Assembly: GCF_013085465.1 (NCBI RefSeq)
Contig: NZ_CP049838.1
Location: 2,046,001 to 2,110,000, forward strand
DNA length: 64,000 nt
Direction: 5' to 3'
Origin: Streptomyces asoensis
GTDB lineage: Bacteria > Actinomycetota > Actinomycetes > Streptomycetales > Streptomycetaceae
Notes under the pieces: generated by a model
Database searches by the model: none
Told to the model about the DNA's origin: nothing
The model's input: the letters and a program-made list of their open reading frames with translations, nothing else
Shown here: one piece after another, positions 16,810 through 25,365 of the stretch
Layout: each line of letters begins with the position of its first letter
Position numbering within the stretch: position 1 is the stretch's first letter
Translations under genes and position numbers: made by a program

Positions 16810-17948
16810 GCGTACGACGGGCTGAACTCGCCGGCCGCCCCCTTGCAGCCGTCCGACTCCCCCGGCAGCTTCACCCACAGATAGGCGTCGATCCGGGCCT
16901 CCCCGGTCCGGAAGGTGGGGGCCCGTCCGATGCTCCGCCCGTCGGGGTCGCACCACTCGCCGCCGGCGGGCGCGCCGTTGCCGTTGCGGCTGGTGTCGAT
17001 GACGGCGCCCAGGCCGGGCGGGCCGCCCAGGGCGTCCAGGACCCGGCGGTCGTAGGCCACCTCGTCGGCCGTGCGGTGGAAGTTGGAGACATTGCTGAAG
17101 ATCCCGTCGGAGGACGCGGCCGAGGCGGCCCCGGCCTGTTTCAGCAGCGCGGCCTGCTCGGCCGGGGCGTTCCAGCCGGAGTGCCCGGCGTCGTGGTAGA
17201 CGCGCGCCTTCGGGTCGGCCGCCTTCAGCACGCGTCCCGCGCGGGCCAGTGCGGCGAGACGGCCGGCCCGCCCGGCCTCGTCGAGGCAGTCGATCTGGGC
17301 TATCGAGTCGGGCTCCAGGACGACCACGACCTCGCCGGAGCCGAGCCCGGCGGCGAAAGCGTCGATCCAGCCCGCGTAGGCGTCGAGGTCGGGCGCCCCG
17401 CCCTCGGAGGCGCCGCCGCAGTCGCGGTCCGGGATCGCGTACGCCACGAGGACGGGCACCCGGCCCTGAGCTGCGGCGCCCGCCGTGACCGCGCGGACCC
17501 GTGAGGTGACGGTGTCGGGGGTGTACTCGGTGAACCACACGGCCGCCGGCCGGCTCGCGATCCGGGACTCGATGACGGCGGTGCGCGGATCCGCCGGGTG
17601 GGCGCGGACCCAGTCGAGGACCTGGGACCCGGGGTGGCGGTAGAGGCTCGTGGTCACGGCGGCCGCCCGCGGCTTTCGCGCGGTACGGCCGGGCGAGGGC
17701 GTCGGCCGCACCGTCGGGTCGGAGGCCGAGGGGGACCCGGACGGGGACGGCGGGTTCGCGGTCGAGGGGGACAGGAGCGTCGCGCTCACCTTCGGGCGGG
17801 CCCGGTCGGTGCCGCGTGGGTCGTCGCCGTCGTCCCCGTCGCCGAGTGCGGTCAGCAGCCCGGCCGCGGTGCCCAGGGCCACCACCACCGAGGCGGCCGC
17901 GACCATGACACTCCGCCGTCCGGCCCGTCGCTCACGTACGCCTCGCAC
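16788..17948 (-). CDS. Exported glycoside hydrolase family 6 protein
   Basis: A 386-residue GH6 endoglucanase or cellobiohydrolase. An N-terminal membrane anchor or signal (residues ~13-36) is followed by a Ser/Pro/Thr-rich linker (~50-95) and the catalytic domain (~97-386). Visible GH6 landmarks: VAYAIPDRDCGG, VVVLEPDSIAQIDC, DAGHSGWNAP, NVSNFHRT, VIDTSRNGNG, WCDPDGRSIG and LWVKLPGESDG. The RDC and LEPDS aspartates are the expected catalytic residues. No carbohydrate-binding module is present, so it may act on soluble beta-glucan near the cell surface. Confidence 0.92.
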   Translation of the reverse strand: MRGVRERRAGRRSVMVAAASVVVALGTAAGLLTALGDGDDGDDPRGTDRARPKVSATLLSPSTANPPSPSGSPSASDPTVRPTPSPGRTARKPRAAAVTTSLYRHPGSQVLDWVRAHPADPRTAVIESRIASRPAAVWFTEYTPDTVTSRVRAVTAGAAAQGRVPVLVAYAIPDRDCGGASEGGAPDLDAYAGWIDAFAAGLGSGEVVVVLEPDSIAQIDCLDEAGRAGRLAALARAGRVLKAADPKARVYHDAGHSGWNAPAEQAALLKQAGAASAASSDGIFSNVSNFHRTADEVAYDRRVLDALGGPPGLGAVIDTSRNGNGAPAGGEWCDPDGRSIGRAPTFRTGEARIDAYLWVKLPGESDGCKGAAGEFSPSYAYELASS

Positions 17949-18048
17949 CGTGCTGTTCCCCTCCCGTGCGACGGGCTCGTTCCCCCGTTCCGGGGAAGCG
18001 TCCGGCCCGCCGACACGCGGGCCAGCCTAGGACTGTCACCCTGCCCCC

Positions 18049-18777
18049 ATGCCGCAATCGGAACAGTTCACCACTCCCGTCGGGACAGACCTCGACACGG
18101 ACCGCACAAGTGTCGACGACGTGCTCGCCCGGATGCGCGCCCTCCACGCGGCCCTGCCTCCCGGGGACGGCATCGCGGTCTTCAACCGCGTCTACCTCGC
18201 CGTGACCCAGGAGGTCGACCGGCGCATCGACACGGGCCGGTTCCCGGACGCACGGGCCGCGACCACGCTGGACGTCCGGTTCGCGAAGCGCTACCTGGAC
18301 GCGGTGGACCAGGGGCCGGCAGACCGGCGGCCACCGGCCTGCTGGCGGCCGCTGCTCCAGTTCCGCCGCCATCCCGGCGTACGCCCGCTTCAGTTCGCGC
18401 TCGCGGGCATCAACGCGCACATCGGGCACGACCTGGCGCTCGCCGTGGTGGACGCCTGTCGTAGCCTCGGCTGCGAACCGGCCGAGCTGGAGGACGAGTT
18501 CGACCGCGTGGGCGAGCTACTCGGCTCGCTGGAGGAACGCATCCGCGAAGAGCTGATGCCGGGCCCCGACCTGTTGCAGATCGCCGACCCCCTCACCCAT
18601 CTGCTCGGCTCCTGGAGCCTGGAGCGAGCCCGGGACGCCACCTGGACGACGGCCCGGGCCCTGTGGGCGCTGCGCCGGCTCCCCGACGTGGCCGAGGAGT
18701 TCACCGAACGCCTCGACACTGCCGTCGGCTTCGCGGGCCGCATGATGCTCACGCCGCTGTCGGGCCTCGTGTTGTGA
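18049..18777 (+). CDS. DUF5995 family protein
   Basis: A 242-residue, mostly helical protein of unknown function. Conserved-looking segments are VDDVLARMRALHAALPPGDGIAVFNRVYLAVTQEVDRRI and PLQFALAGINAHIGHDLALAVVDACR, with a His-Asp cluster (NAHIGHD) that could bind metal. From memory this matches Streptomyces proteins in DUF5995. No Shine-Dalgarno sequence precedes ATG 18049, and a TAGGACT lies ~20 bases upstream, so the transcript may have a very short leader. It stands alone between two minus-strand genes. Confidence 0.7.
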   Translation: MPQSEQFTTPVGTDLDTDRTSVDDVLARMRALHAALPPGDGIAVFNRVYLAVTQEVDRRIDTGRFPDARAATTLDVRFAKRYLDAVDQGPADRRPPACWRPLLQFRRHPGVRPLQFALAGINAHIGHDLALAVVDACRSLGCEPAELEDEFDRVGELLGSLEERIREELMPGPDLLQIADPLTHLLGSWSLERARDATWTTARALWALRRLPDVAEEFTERLDTAVGFAGRMMLTPLSGLVL

Positions 18778-18811
18778 GAGGTCGTGTGGTGCGGCGTCGC
18801 GCTGTGCGGCC

Positions 18812-20524
18812 TCAGTCCTCCGGGAGTTCCACCGGCGCGATCTCGTCGTACACGTCGCCCGGACCCGGGTTGGTCGCGTCGGTCGTCCCGCCGAGGTGGT
18901 GCATGACGCCCCAGACCGCGTTCAGCGCGGTCTGCACGGCCCCCTCGGCCCAGCCCGCGGTCCAGGAGATGTCGTCGCCGGCGAGGAAGACGCCCCGCTT
19001 GTCCTCGGGCAGCCGGTCCTGCATGAAGTGGGTGAACAGGCGCCGCTGGTAGCGGTAGTGGCCGGGCAGGTTGGCCTTGAACGCGCCCATGAAGTAGGGC
19101 TCGTTCTCCCAGGAGACCGTCACCGGGTTGCCGATGATGTGCTTCCTGATGTCGACGTTCGGATAGATCTCGCCGAGCGACTTCAGCATGACCTCCATCC
19201 GCTCGTTCGCGGACAGCGGCAGCCACTTCAGGCTGTCGTCGCACCAGGTGTACGAGAGGCAGATGACGGCGGGCTTGTCCGGGCCCTCGTCGAGGAGGTA
19301 GGTGCCGCGCGTCATACGGTCGGTGAGCGTCATCGACATGACGTCCCGCCCGGTGGGATTCCCCTTGTCGTCGACGGCCTTGTCGAGCCAGAACGGCCGG
19401 TCGACGGGGACGAAGAGCTTGCTCGACTCCATGTAGTGGGTGCGCTCGATCGCCGTCCAGTGGTCGATCGGGAAGAGCGAGTCGTCACAGGCGATCTTCG
19501 ACAGGAGCATCCAGGACTGCGCGGTGAAGATCGCCGCCCGGTAGGTGCGGATGTCGCCGTTCGCGTCCGTCACGGTGATCCGGTTGCCGGCGGTGCGGTG
19601 CAGCCGGGTCACGGCCGGGCGGGGCTCGCCGCCCTCGTGCAGGCTCGCCAGCGAGGTGCCGTACGCCCAGTGGACGATCTTCTCCGGCTCGCGCTCCCAG
19701 AGGCGCAGCGGCAGCTGCTGGGAGCCGCCGACGATACCGCGGTGGTGGTCGTCGGCCTCGGTGTAGACGACGCGCAGGATCTCCAGGATGGAGTTCGGGA
19801 AGTCCGTGTCCCAGCCGCCGGTGCCGAAGCCGACCTGGCCGAAGATCTCGCGGTGCCGGAAGGACCTGAAGGCCTCGGAGTCGCAGAGGAAGCCGTAGAA
19901 GGTCTGGTTGTCGAGCTTCTCGACGAGCTTCGCCCAGATCTCGCGGATGCGCGGCACGTCCCGCTCGCGCATGGCCTGGTTCATGTCGGAGAAGTCGGCG
20001 CCCTCTTCGAGGCACTTGTTCCAGGCGGCGGCGACATCGCGGTAGACCTGCGGCAGGTCCGCGGCCGTCTCGGCGTAGTGCGACTCGCCCTTGAGGTCGA
20101 CGACCGTCGACGGGGTCGCCTCCGCGAGCGGGTTGGGGAAGGGCTGGGTCTCCAGTCCCACCAGGTCGATGTAGTGCTGGAGCGCCGTGGAGGACGGCGG
20201 GAAGCGCATCGCGCCCATCTCGGCGGTGAGGGAGGGGTCGCAGCCGTCGAAGCCGACGGTGCGCAGCCTGCCGCCGATCCGGTCGGCCTCGTAGACGACC
20301 GGCTTGAGGCCCATCTTCATCAGCTCGTACGCGGCCACGATGCCGGACAGCCCGCCGCCGATGACGGCGACCTCGGTGCCGTGCTCGGTCGCGGGGATCT
20401 GGCCCAGGCCCGCCGGGTGGGCGAGGAAGTCGTCGTACGCGTAAGGGAAGTCCGGGCCGAACATGGTGATCGGCGGCTGCTGCTCGTCTGCGTGCTCGAC
20501 GGCGTTGGGCACGGTGGACGTCAT
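18812..20524 (-). CDS. davB: Flavin amino acid 2-monooxygenase (DavB-like lysine/arginine monooxygenase)
   Basis: A 570-residue FAD enzyme of the amine oxidase family. The FAD-binding motif VIGGGLSGIVAAYELMKMG is at residues ~55-73, with EADRIGGRLRT after it; the C-terminal FAD region is RGVFLAGDDISWTAGWAEGAVQTALNAVWG. Length and N-terminus (ITMFGPDFPYAYDDFLAHPAGLG) closely match, from memory, Pseudomonas lysine 2-monooxygenase DavB, which turns lysine into 5-aminovaleramide; the streptomycete arginine 2-monooxygenase reaction is the alternative. A nitrilase-family amidase lies 78 bases upstream on the same strand, as expected for a DavBA pathway. Confidence 0.8.
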   Translation of the reverse strand: MTSTVPNAVEHADEQQPPITMFGPDFPYAYDDFLAHPAGLGQIPATEHGTEVAVIGGGLSGIVAAYELMKMGLKPVVYEADRIGGRLRTVGFDGCDPSLTAEMGAMRFPPSSTALQHYIDLVGLETQPFPNPLAEATPSTVVDLKGESHYAETAADLPQVYRDVAAAWNKCLEEGADFSDMNQAMRERDVPRIREIWAKLVEKLDNQTFYGFLCDSEAFRSFRHREIFGQVGFGTGGWDTDFPNSILEILRVVYTEADDHHRGIVGGSQQLPLRLWEREPEKIVHWAYGTSLASLHEGGEPRPAVTRLHRTAGNRITVTDANGDIRTYRAAIFTAQSWMLLSKIACDDSLFPIDHWTAIERTHYMESSKLFVPVDRPFWLDKAVDDKGNPTGRDVMSMTLTDRMTRGTYLLDEGPDKPAVICLSYTWCDDSLKWLPLSANERMEVMLKSLGEIYPNVDIRKHIIGNPVTVSWENEPYFMGAFKANLPGHYRYQRRLFTHFMQDRLPEDKRGVFLAGDDISWTAGWAEGAVQTALNAVWGVMHHLGGTTDATNPGPGDVYDEIAPVELPED

Positions 20525-20602
20525 GGGGTACGGACTCCTTGCGCGTGGTGACTCGGGGAGAGGCTCAGGGGGTGACAGGTTCGGAGCGGGTGCGGGCCGG
20601 GT

Positions 20603-21391
20603 TCAGACCAGGGACCCGTAGAGACCCGGGCGGCGGTCCTTCAGGTACGGGTTCGCCTCGCGGGACGCGGCCAGGGCGACCGGGTCGGCGTCGGCGAACA
20701 CCAGCTCCTCGCCGCGTCCGGCGCGGGTGCGGGCGACCCCGTCGGGACCGGCCAGCGTGGAGAGGCCGACGAACTCGAACTCGCCCTCCTGGCCGACCCG
20801 GTTGACGTACGCCACGTACATCTGGTTCTCGAAGGCGCGCACCGGGATCACCGACTCGGCGACGAACTGGAAGGGATGCATCTGCGCGGTCGGCACGACG
20901 AGGAGGTCGGTGCCGGCGAGGGCGTGGGCGCGGACGTTCTCCGGGAACTCGACGTCGTAGCAGATCATGAGGCCGACGGTGAGGCCGTTCAGTTCGGCCT
21001 GGACGACCGGCTGCCCGCCCGGCCGGAAGTGGTCGCGCTCGAAGCAGCCGAAGAGGTGGGTCTTGCGGTAGTTCGCGAGCCGGCTGCCGTCGGCGGAGAT
21101 CAGCTGGGCGGAGTTGTGGACCGTCTCGCCGTGGCGCTCCGGGTAGCCGTACGCGATCGCGAGGCCGTGCCGGCCGGCGATCTCGGCGACGGCGTCCGCG
21201 GACTCCCCGTCGGCGGGCTCGGCGAGGCGGGCGATGTCGTCGCCGATCGCGTAGCCGGTGAGGAACATCTCCGGCGCGACGAGCAGCCCGGCGCCCGCGG
21301 CGGCGGCCCGGTCCGCGGCCTCGTCGAGGACCTTCAGGTTCTCGACGACGGAGCCGGGGCGGCCGGAGCTCTGGAGCAGGGCGGTGCGCAT
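20603..21391 (-). CDS. davA: Nitrilase-superfamily amidase (DavA-like)
   Basis: A 262-residue carbon-nitrogen hydrolase. The catalytic triad is visible: Glu41 in APEMFLTGY, Lys110 in NYRKTHLFG and Cys144 in LMICYDVEFPEN. Size and sequence resemble 5-aminovaleramide amidohydrolase DavA. It would hydrolyse the amide produced by the adjacent monooxygenase, giving 5-aminovalerate (from lysine) or 4-guanidinobutyrate (from arginine). It is the first gene of the operon; the promoter region carries three CGTTGCG boxes also found before the permease-lrp operon. Confidence 0.8.
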   Translation of the reverse strand: MRTALLQSSGRPGSVVENLKVLDEAADRAAAAGAGLLVAPEMFLTGYAIGDDIARLAEPADGESADAVAEIAGRHGLAIAYGYPERHGETVHNSAQLISADGSRLANYRKTHLFGCFERDHFRPGGQPVVQAELNGLTVGLMICYDVEFPENVRAHALAGTDLLVVPTAQMHPFQFVAESVIPVRAFENQMYVAYVNRVGQEGEFEFVGLSTLAGPDGVARTRAGRGEELVFADADPVALAASREANPYLKDRRPGLYGSLV

Positions 21392-21474
21392 GCGTGATCC
21401 TCACCGGGCGAAAGGGTGGTTGTGTGGGCCATCTAGACGGTACGGGCGCCCACCCGGGCCGGACAAGAAGGAGC

Positions 21475-21534
21475 CGTTGCGCGCCGGTGAGCGGATCGTT
21501 GCGTGCGCGGACCGCCGGGCGGCGATTCGTTGCG
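21475..21534 (-). promoter_or_regulatory. Three-box CGTTGCG array upstream of davA-davB
   Basis: CGTTGCG occurs at 21475-21481, 21497-21503 and 21528-21534, with centre spacings of 22 and 31 bases, close to two and three helical turns. The last two boxes extend to GATCGTTGCG and ATTCGTTGCG. Exactly the same order and almost the same spacing occurs at 31301-31358 before the permease-lrp operon. Probable binding region of the Lrp-type regulator at 29216-29668. Confidence 0.6.
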
Positions 21535-21570
21535 CCCCCTCACTCGCCGCCCCTCGCTCACCCTCCCCAC

Positions 21571-22674
21571 TCACTCACTCCTCCCCCGGGCCACCGTCGA
21601 CATGATCAACGCCGTCATCAGGTACGGCACCGCGCACAGGGCGAAGACGACGCCGTGCGGGAACGTCGAGCCGAGGGCGCCGTACGCGCCGTACACCGCG
21701 ATGGTCACCACCTCCGTGCCGAGGCTCGCGACCGAGGTGAGGGTGGCGCGGCCGGTTCCCTCGATGCGCTTCTGGAGCCGGACGTCGGCCAGGACGGTCG
21801 CCGACTGGAAGCCGCCGAAGGCCAGGGCGACGAGGGTGACGCCGGCCGGGGTGCCGCTGATCCCTCCGGCGGCGAGGGCGAGCGCGGAGAGGGTGAGCAG
21901 CGCGGCGAATCCCCTGCGGCCCAGGCGCTCGGCCGGTCCGGCGAGCAGGCTTCCGGCGGTGACACCGGCCCAGATCAGCACCAGCAGGTGGGAGACGTTC
22001 GCCTCCGGTACGCCCGTCTCCCTGACCAGCAGGGGCGTGTACTCGTCGAGGGCGCCCCACACCGCCGTCACGGCCGGGACGAGCAGCAGGGCGCCGCGTA
22101 CGGAGCGGTCGCGCCGGGCGTCGGCCAGTCCGGCCCGCAAGGTCGCGCCCCAGCTGTCGCCGTCGTCCGGCGGCCGCCGGTGCTCGGAGAAACGGGTCGC
22201 CGTCGCGGCGCAGAGCAGACACGCCAGTACGCTGGCCGCACCGACGGCCGGGTATCCGCCGACCGCGAAGACCGGCCCGGCCAGGCCCATCGCCGCCATC
22301 ACGGCCACCTGGCCCACCGCGTGCGCGCGGCCCATGAGCCGGGCGTACCGGTCCGCGGCGCCGGCCCGGTCCAGCTCCTCGTAGACCAGTGCCTCCAGCG
22401 CGCCGGAGCCCAGCGCGCCGCGCGCGCCCCACAGGACGAAGCCGGCCGCGAAGGCCCAGTACGACGGGAACAGCACCCAGAGTGCGAAGCCGGCCGCGCC
22501 CAGCAGCGGGCCGATCCACAGCAGCAGCCGTCGGGAGACGGCGTCCGCCCAGGCGCCCGAGGGCACCTCCAGCAGGACGCCGGTCAGCGACCACAGGACG
22601 AACAGGGAGGAGATCTGCCCGACGGACAGGCCGCTGTCCGCGAACAGCAGCGCGTACACGGGGTAGAGCAGCAC
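21571..22674 (-). CDS. MFS transporter with problematic N-terminus
   Basis: A 367-residue MFS protein as written (GTG 22674), with eleven or so hydrophobic segments and the loop PSGAWADAVSRRLLLW typical of loop 2-3. The frame upstream of the GTG still encodes good first-helix sequence (LTATLYAYAFLDEF) but has no start before an in-frame TGA at 22744-22746. An ATG in the same frame lies at 22761 just five codons before that TGA. The natural protein may therefore start at a non-standard codon or be disrupted by the stop. Substrate unknown. Confidence 0.7.
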   Translation of the reverse strand: MLLYPVYALLFADSGLSVGQISSLFVLWSLTGVLLEVPSGAWADAVSRRLLLWIGPLLGAAGFALWVLFPSYWAFAAGFVLWGARGALGSGALEALVYEELDRAGAADRYARLMGRAHAVGQVAVMAAMGLAGPVFAVGGYPAVGAASVLACLLCAATATRFSEHRRPPDDGDSWGATLRAGLADARRDRSVRGALLLVPAVTAVWGALDEYTPLLVRETGVPEANVSHLLVLIWAGVTAGSLLAGPAERLGRRGFAALLTLSALALAAGGISGTPAGVTLVALAFGGFQSATVLADVRLQKRIEGTGRATLTSVASLGTEVVTIAVYGAYGALGSTFPHGVVFALCAVPYLMTALIMSTVARGRSE

Positions 22675-22780
22675 GAACTCGTCGAGGAACGCGTACGCGT
22701 ACAGCGTGGCGGTCAGTCGACGGACGTCGGAGCCGGTCGTGGATCAATGTCGCCAGGTCATGACACCGATGGTAGACAGT

Positions 22781-24244
22781 TCACGCCCCGCCGCCCATCG
22801 GTTTCCCGGTGATCGCGAAAGTGGTGATCACCGCGGCGTGGTCGGAGGGCCAGTCGTTGTCCTCGACGTCCGGCCACGGCCGGGGGCTGCCGGTGACGTG
22901 GGTCCGGGAGTCGAGCACCCTGAGGCCCCGGTGGAGCACGAAGTCGATCCGGTCCTGCGGTTCCGGGCGGCCGCTGCCGTCCTCGTGCTCGGCGTGGACC
23001 GGGGACCAGGTGTGCCCAGGCTCCCGTACGGGGTCGGGGTGCGCCTCGCGGTAGGAGTCGGCGAAGCCCGCCTCCTCGGCGACCCTCGTCACCGGCCACC
23101 CGACCTCCGGCCGGTCCAGGTGGGAGGGGCTGTTGAAGTCACCGACGAGGACGACGGGCACGCCGGGGCCCGCTCCGATCCGGCGCAGGGCGTCCCGCAG
23201 CCGCGCGAGCCGCGCCCCCTCGTGGGCGATCAGCGTGTCCGCGTCGAGCCCGTCGAAGGCGGACTCGTAGGGCCCGTACGGCGCGCAGTCCAGGTGGGCC
23301 GTCCACACGTCGACCTCGTCGGCGCCGACCGCGATCCGGACGCCCGCCGCGCCGTAGAAGCCCACGTCGGGGTCGCCGAGGACGGCCGTGATCGGGTGGC
23401 GGCTGATGATCCCGAGGTTCTCCCCGGCCCGGTGGTGATACCAGCCGAGGGCTTCGGCGAGCTCCTCGGCGGCGGTGCCGTACGTCTCCTGGAGGCCGAC
23501 CACGTCCACGTCGGTCTCGGTGAGGATCTTGAGCTGCTTGGCCCGGTGGTCGCGGACCTTCGTGCCGCCGTACCAGAGGTTCCAGCTCATGACGCGCAGC
23601 CGGTGCGGCAGCAGCGAGCGCAGCCGCTCGGGGGTGACGCCCTCCAGGCCGGGCACGACGGTCCGGCCGGGCGCCGTCCCGATCGGCGCGAGCGACGGCA
23701 CCGCCAGCACCGTGCACCCGGCCGCCTCGGCGGAGGTCACACCGGTCTCGGTGTCCTCGACGGCCACACAGGCCGCCGGGTCGACGCCGAGGGCATGGCA
23801 GGCGGCGAGGTAGGGATCGGGGGCGGGCTTGGTGTGCTCGGTGTCGTCGGCGGTGACGGTGACGGCGAAGCGGCTCGCGCCGAGCGCGTCCAGCACCGTG
23901 TCGGCGACCGCCCGCGGCGACGCGGTCACCAGTGCCGTCGGTACGCCCTCCCGGGCCAGGGCGTCGAGCAGGGCGAGCGCGCCGGGGCGGGGCACGATGT
24001 CGGCGCGGACGCGCTCCGCGAACTCCCGGTGGAGCGCCTCGGCGAGCCCCGGCGCCGGCCGGCCCGTGGTGACGGCCAGCCAGTGGGCGGTGTGCTCGAC
24101 GGGACGGCCGAGCACCTCTGGCCGGTCCGTCTCGGTCAGGGCCCGGCCGGCCACCTGTTCCACCGCCTCCCACCACAGCCGCTCGGTGTCGACGAGCGTG
24201 CCGTCCATGTCGAACAGGACGGCCTGGAGGGGGAGTTGCGTCAC
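22781..24244 (-). CDS. HAD phosphatase fused to endonuclease/exonuclease/phosphatase (EEP) domain
   Basis: A 487-residue two-domain enzyme. Residues 1-~215 are a HAD subfamily IA phosphatase: LFDMDGTLVDTE (Asp12, Asp14), TALVTASPR, and KPAPDPYL with VAVEDTETGV. Residues ~225-487 are an EEP domain of the DNase I/sphingomyelinase type: MSWNLWYGG, VVGLQETYG, LVGDFNSPSHLD, and the terminal WPSDHAAV. Such a pair could cleave a phosphodiester and then a phosphomonoester. It lies 23 bases after the ABC ATPase gene, so it is probably co-transcribed with the importer and acts on the imported compound. No signal peptide is seen, so it works in the cytoplasm. Confidence 0.85.
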   Translation of the reverse strand: MTQLPLQAVLFDMDGTLVDTERLWWEAVEQVAGRALTETDRPEVLGRPVEHTAHWLAVTTGRPAPGLAEALHREFAERVRADIVPRPGALALLDALAREGVPTALVTASPRAVADTVLDALGASRFAVTVTADDTEHTKPAPDPYLAACHALGVDPAACVAVEDTETGVTSAEAAGCTVLAVPSLAPIGTAPGRTVVPGLEGVTPERLRSLLPHRLRVMSWNLWYGGTKVRDHRAKQLKILTETDVDVVGLQETYGTAAEELAEALGWYHHRAGENLGIISRHPITAVLGDPDVGFYGAAGVRIAVGADEVDVWTAHLDCAPYGPYESAFDGLDADTLIAHEGARLARLRDALRRIGAGPGVPVVLVGDFNSPSHLDRPEVGWPVTRVAEEAGFADSYREAHPDPVREPGHTWSPVHAEHEDGSGRPEPQDRIDFVLHRGLRVLDSRTHVTGSPRPWPDVEDNDWPSDHAAVITTFAITGKPMGGGA

Positions 24245-24267
24245 GGTTGCCTCTTTCGGTGGGGGGA

Positions 24268-25362
24268 TCAGGAAGTACGTTCGGCCACGAGCACCGGGCG
24301 TTCGGGCAGCGACACGCCCACCGCGGCGCCCGCGGTGAGCTCGGCGGCCTCGTGGGCGGACAGGTCGGCCTTGACCTCGGTGCCGTCGGCGAGCCGGACG
24401 GTGACCCGGACGGCCGCGCCCAGGAAGGAGGTGGCGACCACGCGCGCGTCCCCGTCGTCCTCGGCCCGCACCCGCACCGCCTCGGGCCGCACCAGCACGT
24501 CCACCTCGGTCACGGCCGGGATCCTGCCGTCGACGGGCAGCCGACGCCCGAGCACTTCGACGGTCTCACCGTCGAGGTGTCCCGGGATCCGGCTCGTCGT
24601 GCCCACGAACTCGGCGACGAAGGCCGTGGCGGGCCGGCCGTACAACTCGGCCGGGGCGGCGCACTGTTCGAGCCGTCCGGCCTGCATCACGGCGACCCGG
24701 TCCGCCATGGACAGGGCCTCCTCCTGGTCGTGGGTGACGAACAGGGTGGTGATGCCGAGCTCCTGCTGGAGCCGCCGGATCTCCTCGCGCAGGGTCAGCC
24801 GCACCTTGGCGTCGAGCGCGGAGAGCGGCTCGTCCAGGAGCAGGACGCGCGGGCGCAGGGCGAGGGCGCGGGCCAGGGCGACGCGCTGCTGCTGGCCGCC
24901 GGAGAGCTGGTGCGGGAACCGGGCGCCCTTGTCGGCGAGGCCCACCAGCTCCAGCAACTCGGCGGCCCGGGAGCGCCGTTCGGCGGTGCGCACCTTGCGC
25001 ATCCGCAGCCCGAAGGCCACGTTGTCGAGCGCGTCGAGGTGCGGGAAGAGGCTGTACGACTGGAAGACCATCCCGGCGTCCCGGCGGTGGGCCGGGACCC
25101 GGGTGACGTCCTCGCCGTCGACCAGCACCTCGCCGGAGTCGGGGTGTTCGAACCCGGCGAGCATCCGCAGGGCGGTGGTCTTGCCGCAGCCGGAGGGGCC
25201 GAGCAGGGCGAGGAGTTCACCCGGCCGGACGGTGAGGTCGAGGCCGTCGAGGGCGACGGTCGACCCGAACTCCCGGCGCAGGCCGCGGAATTCGACGGTC
25301 GCCGCGCTGGTCGTCTCCGTCGTATTCGTCGTCTTCGTCGCTGTCTTGTCGAGCACGGTCAT
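24268..25362 (-). CDS. ABC importer ATPase
   Basis: A 364-residue ATP-binding subunit. Walker A GPSGCGKT (~residues 55-62), Q-loop VFQSYSLFPHL, signature LSGGQQQR, Walker B VLLLDEPLSALD, and a C-terminal TOBE domain (~290-360). The type is that of importers for iron(III), polyamines or phosphonate/phosphate esters (PotA/FbpC/PhnT-like). It is followed by two permeases' genes upstream and the HAD-EEP enzyme downstream. Gap to the upstream permease is 3 bases. Confidence 0.9.
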   Translation of the reverse strand: MTVLDKTATKTTNTTETTSAATVEFRGLRREFGSTVALDGLDLTVRPGELLALLGPSGCGKTTALRMLAGFEHPDSGEVLVDGEDVTRVPAHRRDAGMVFQSYSLFPHLDALDNVAFGLRMRKVRTAERRSRAAELLELVGLADKGARFPHQLSGGQQQRVALARALALRPRVLLLDEPLSALDAKVRLTLREEIRRLQQELGITTLFVTHDQEEALSMADRVAVMQAGRLEQCAAPAELYGRPATAFVAEFVGTTSRIPGHLDGETVEVLGRRLPVDGRIPAVTEVDVLVRPEAVRVRAEDDGDARVVATSFLGAAVRVTVRLADGTEVKADLSAHEAAELTAGAAVGVSLPERPVLVAERTS

Positions 25363-25365
25363 GGT

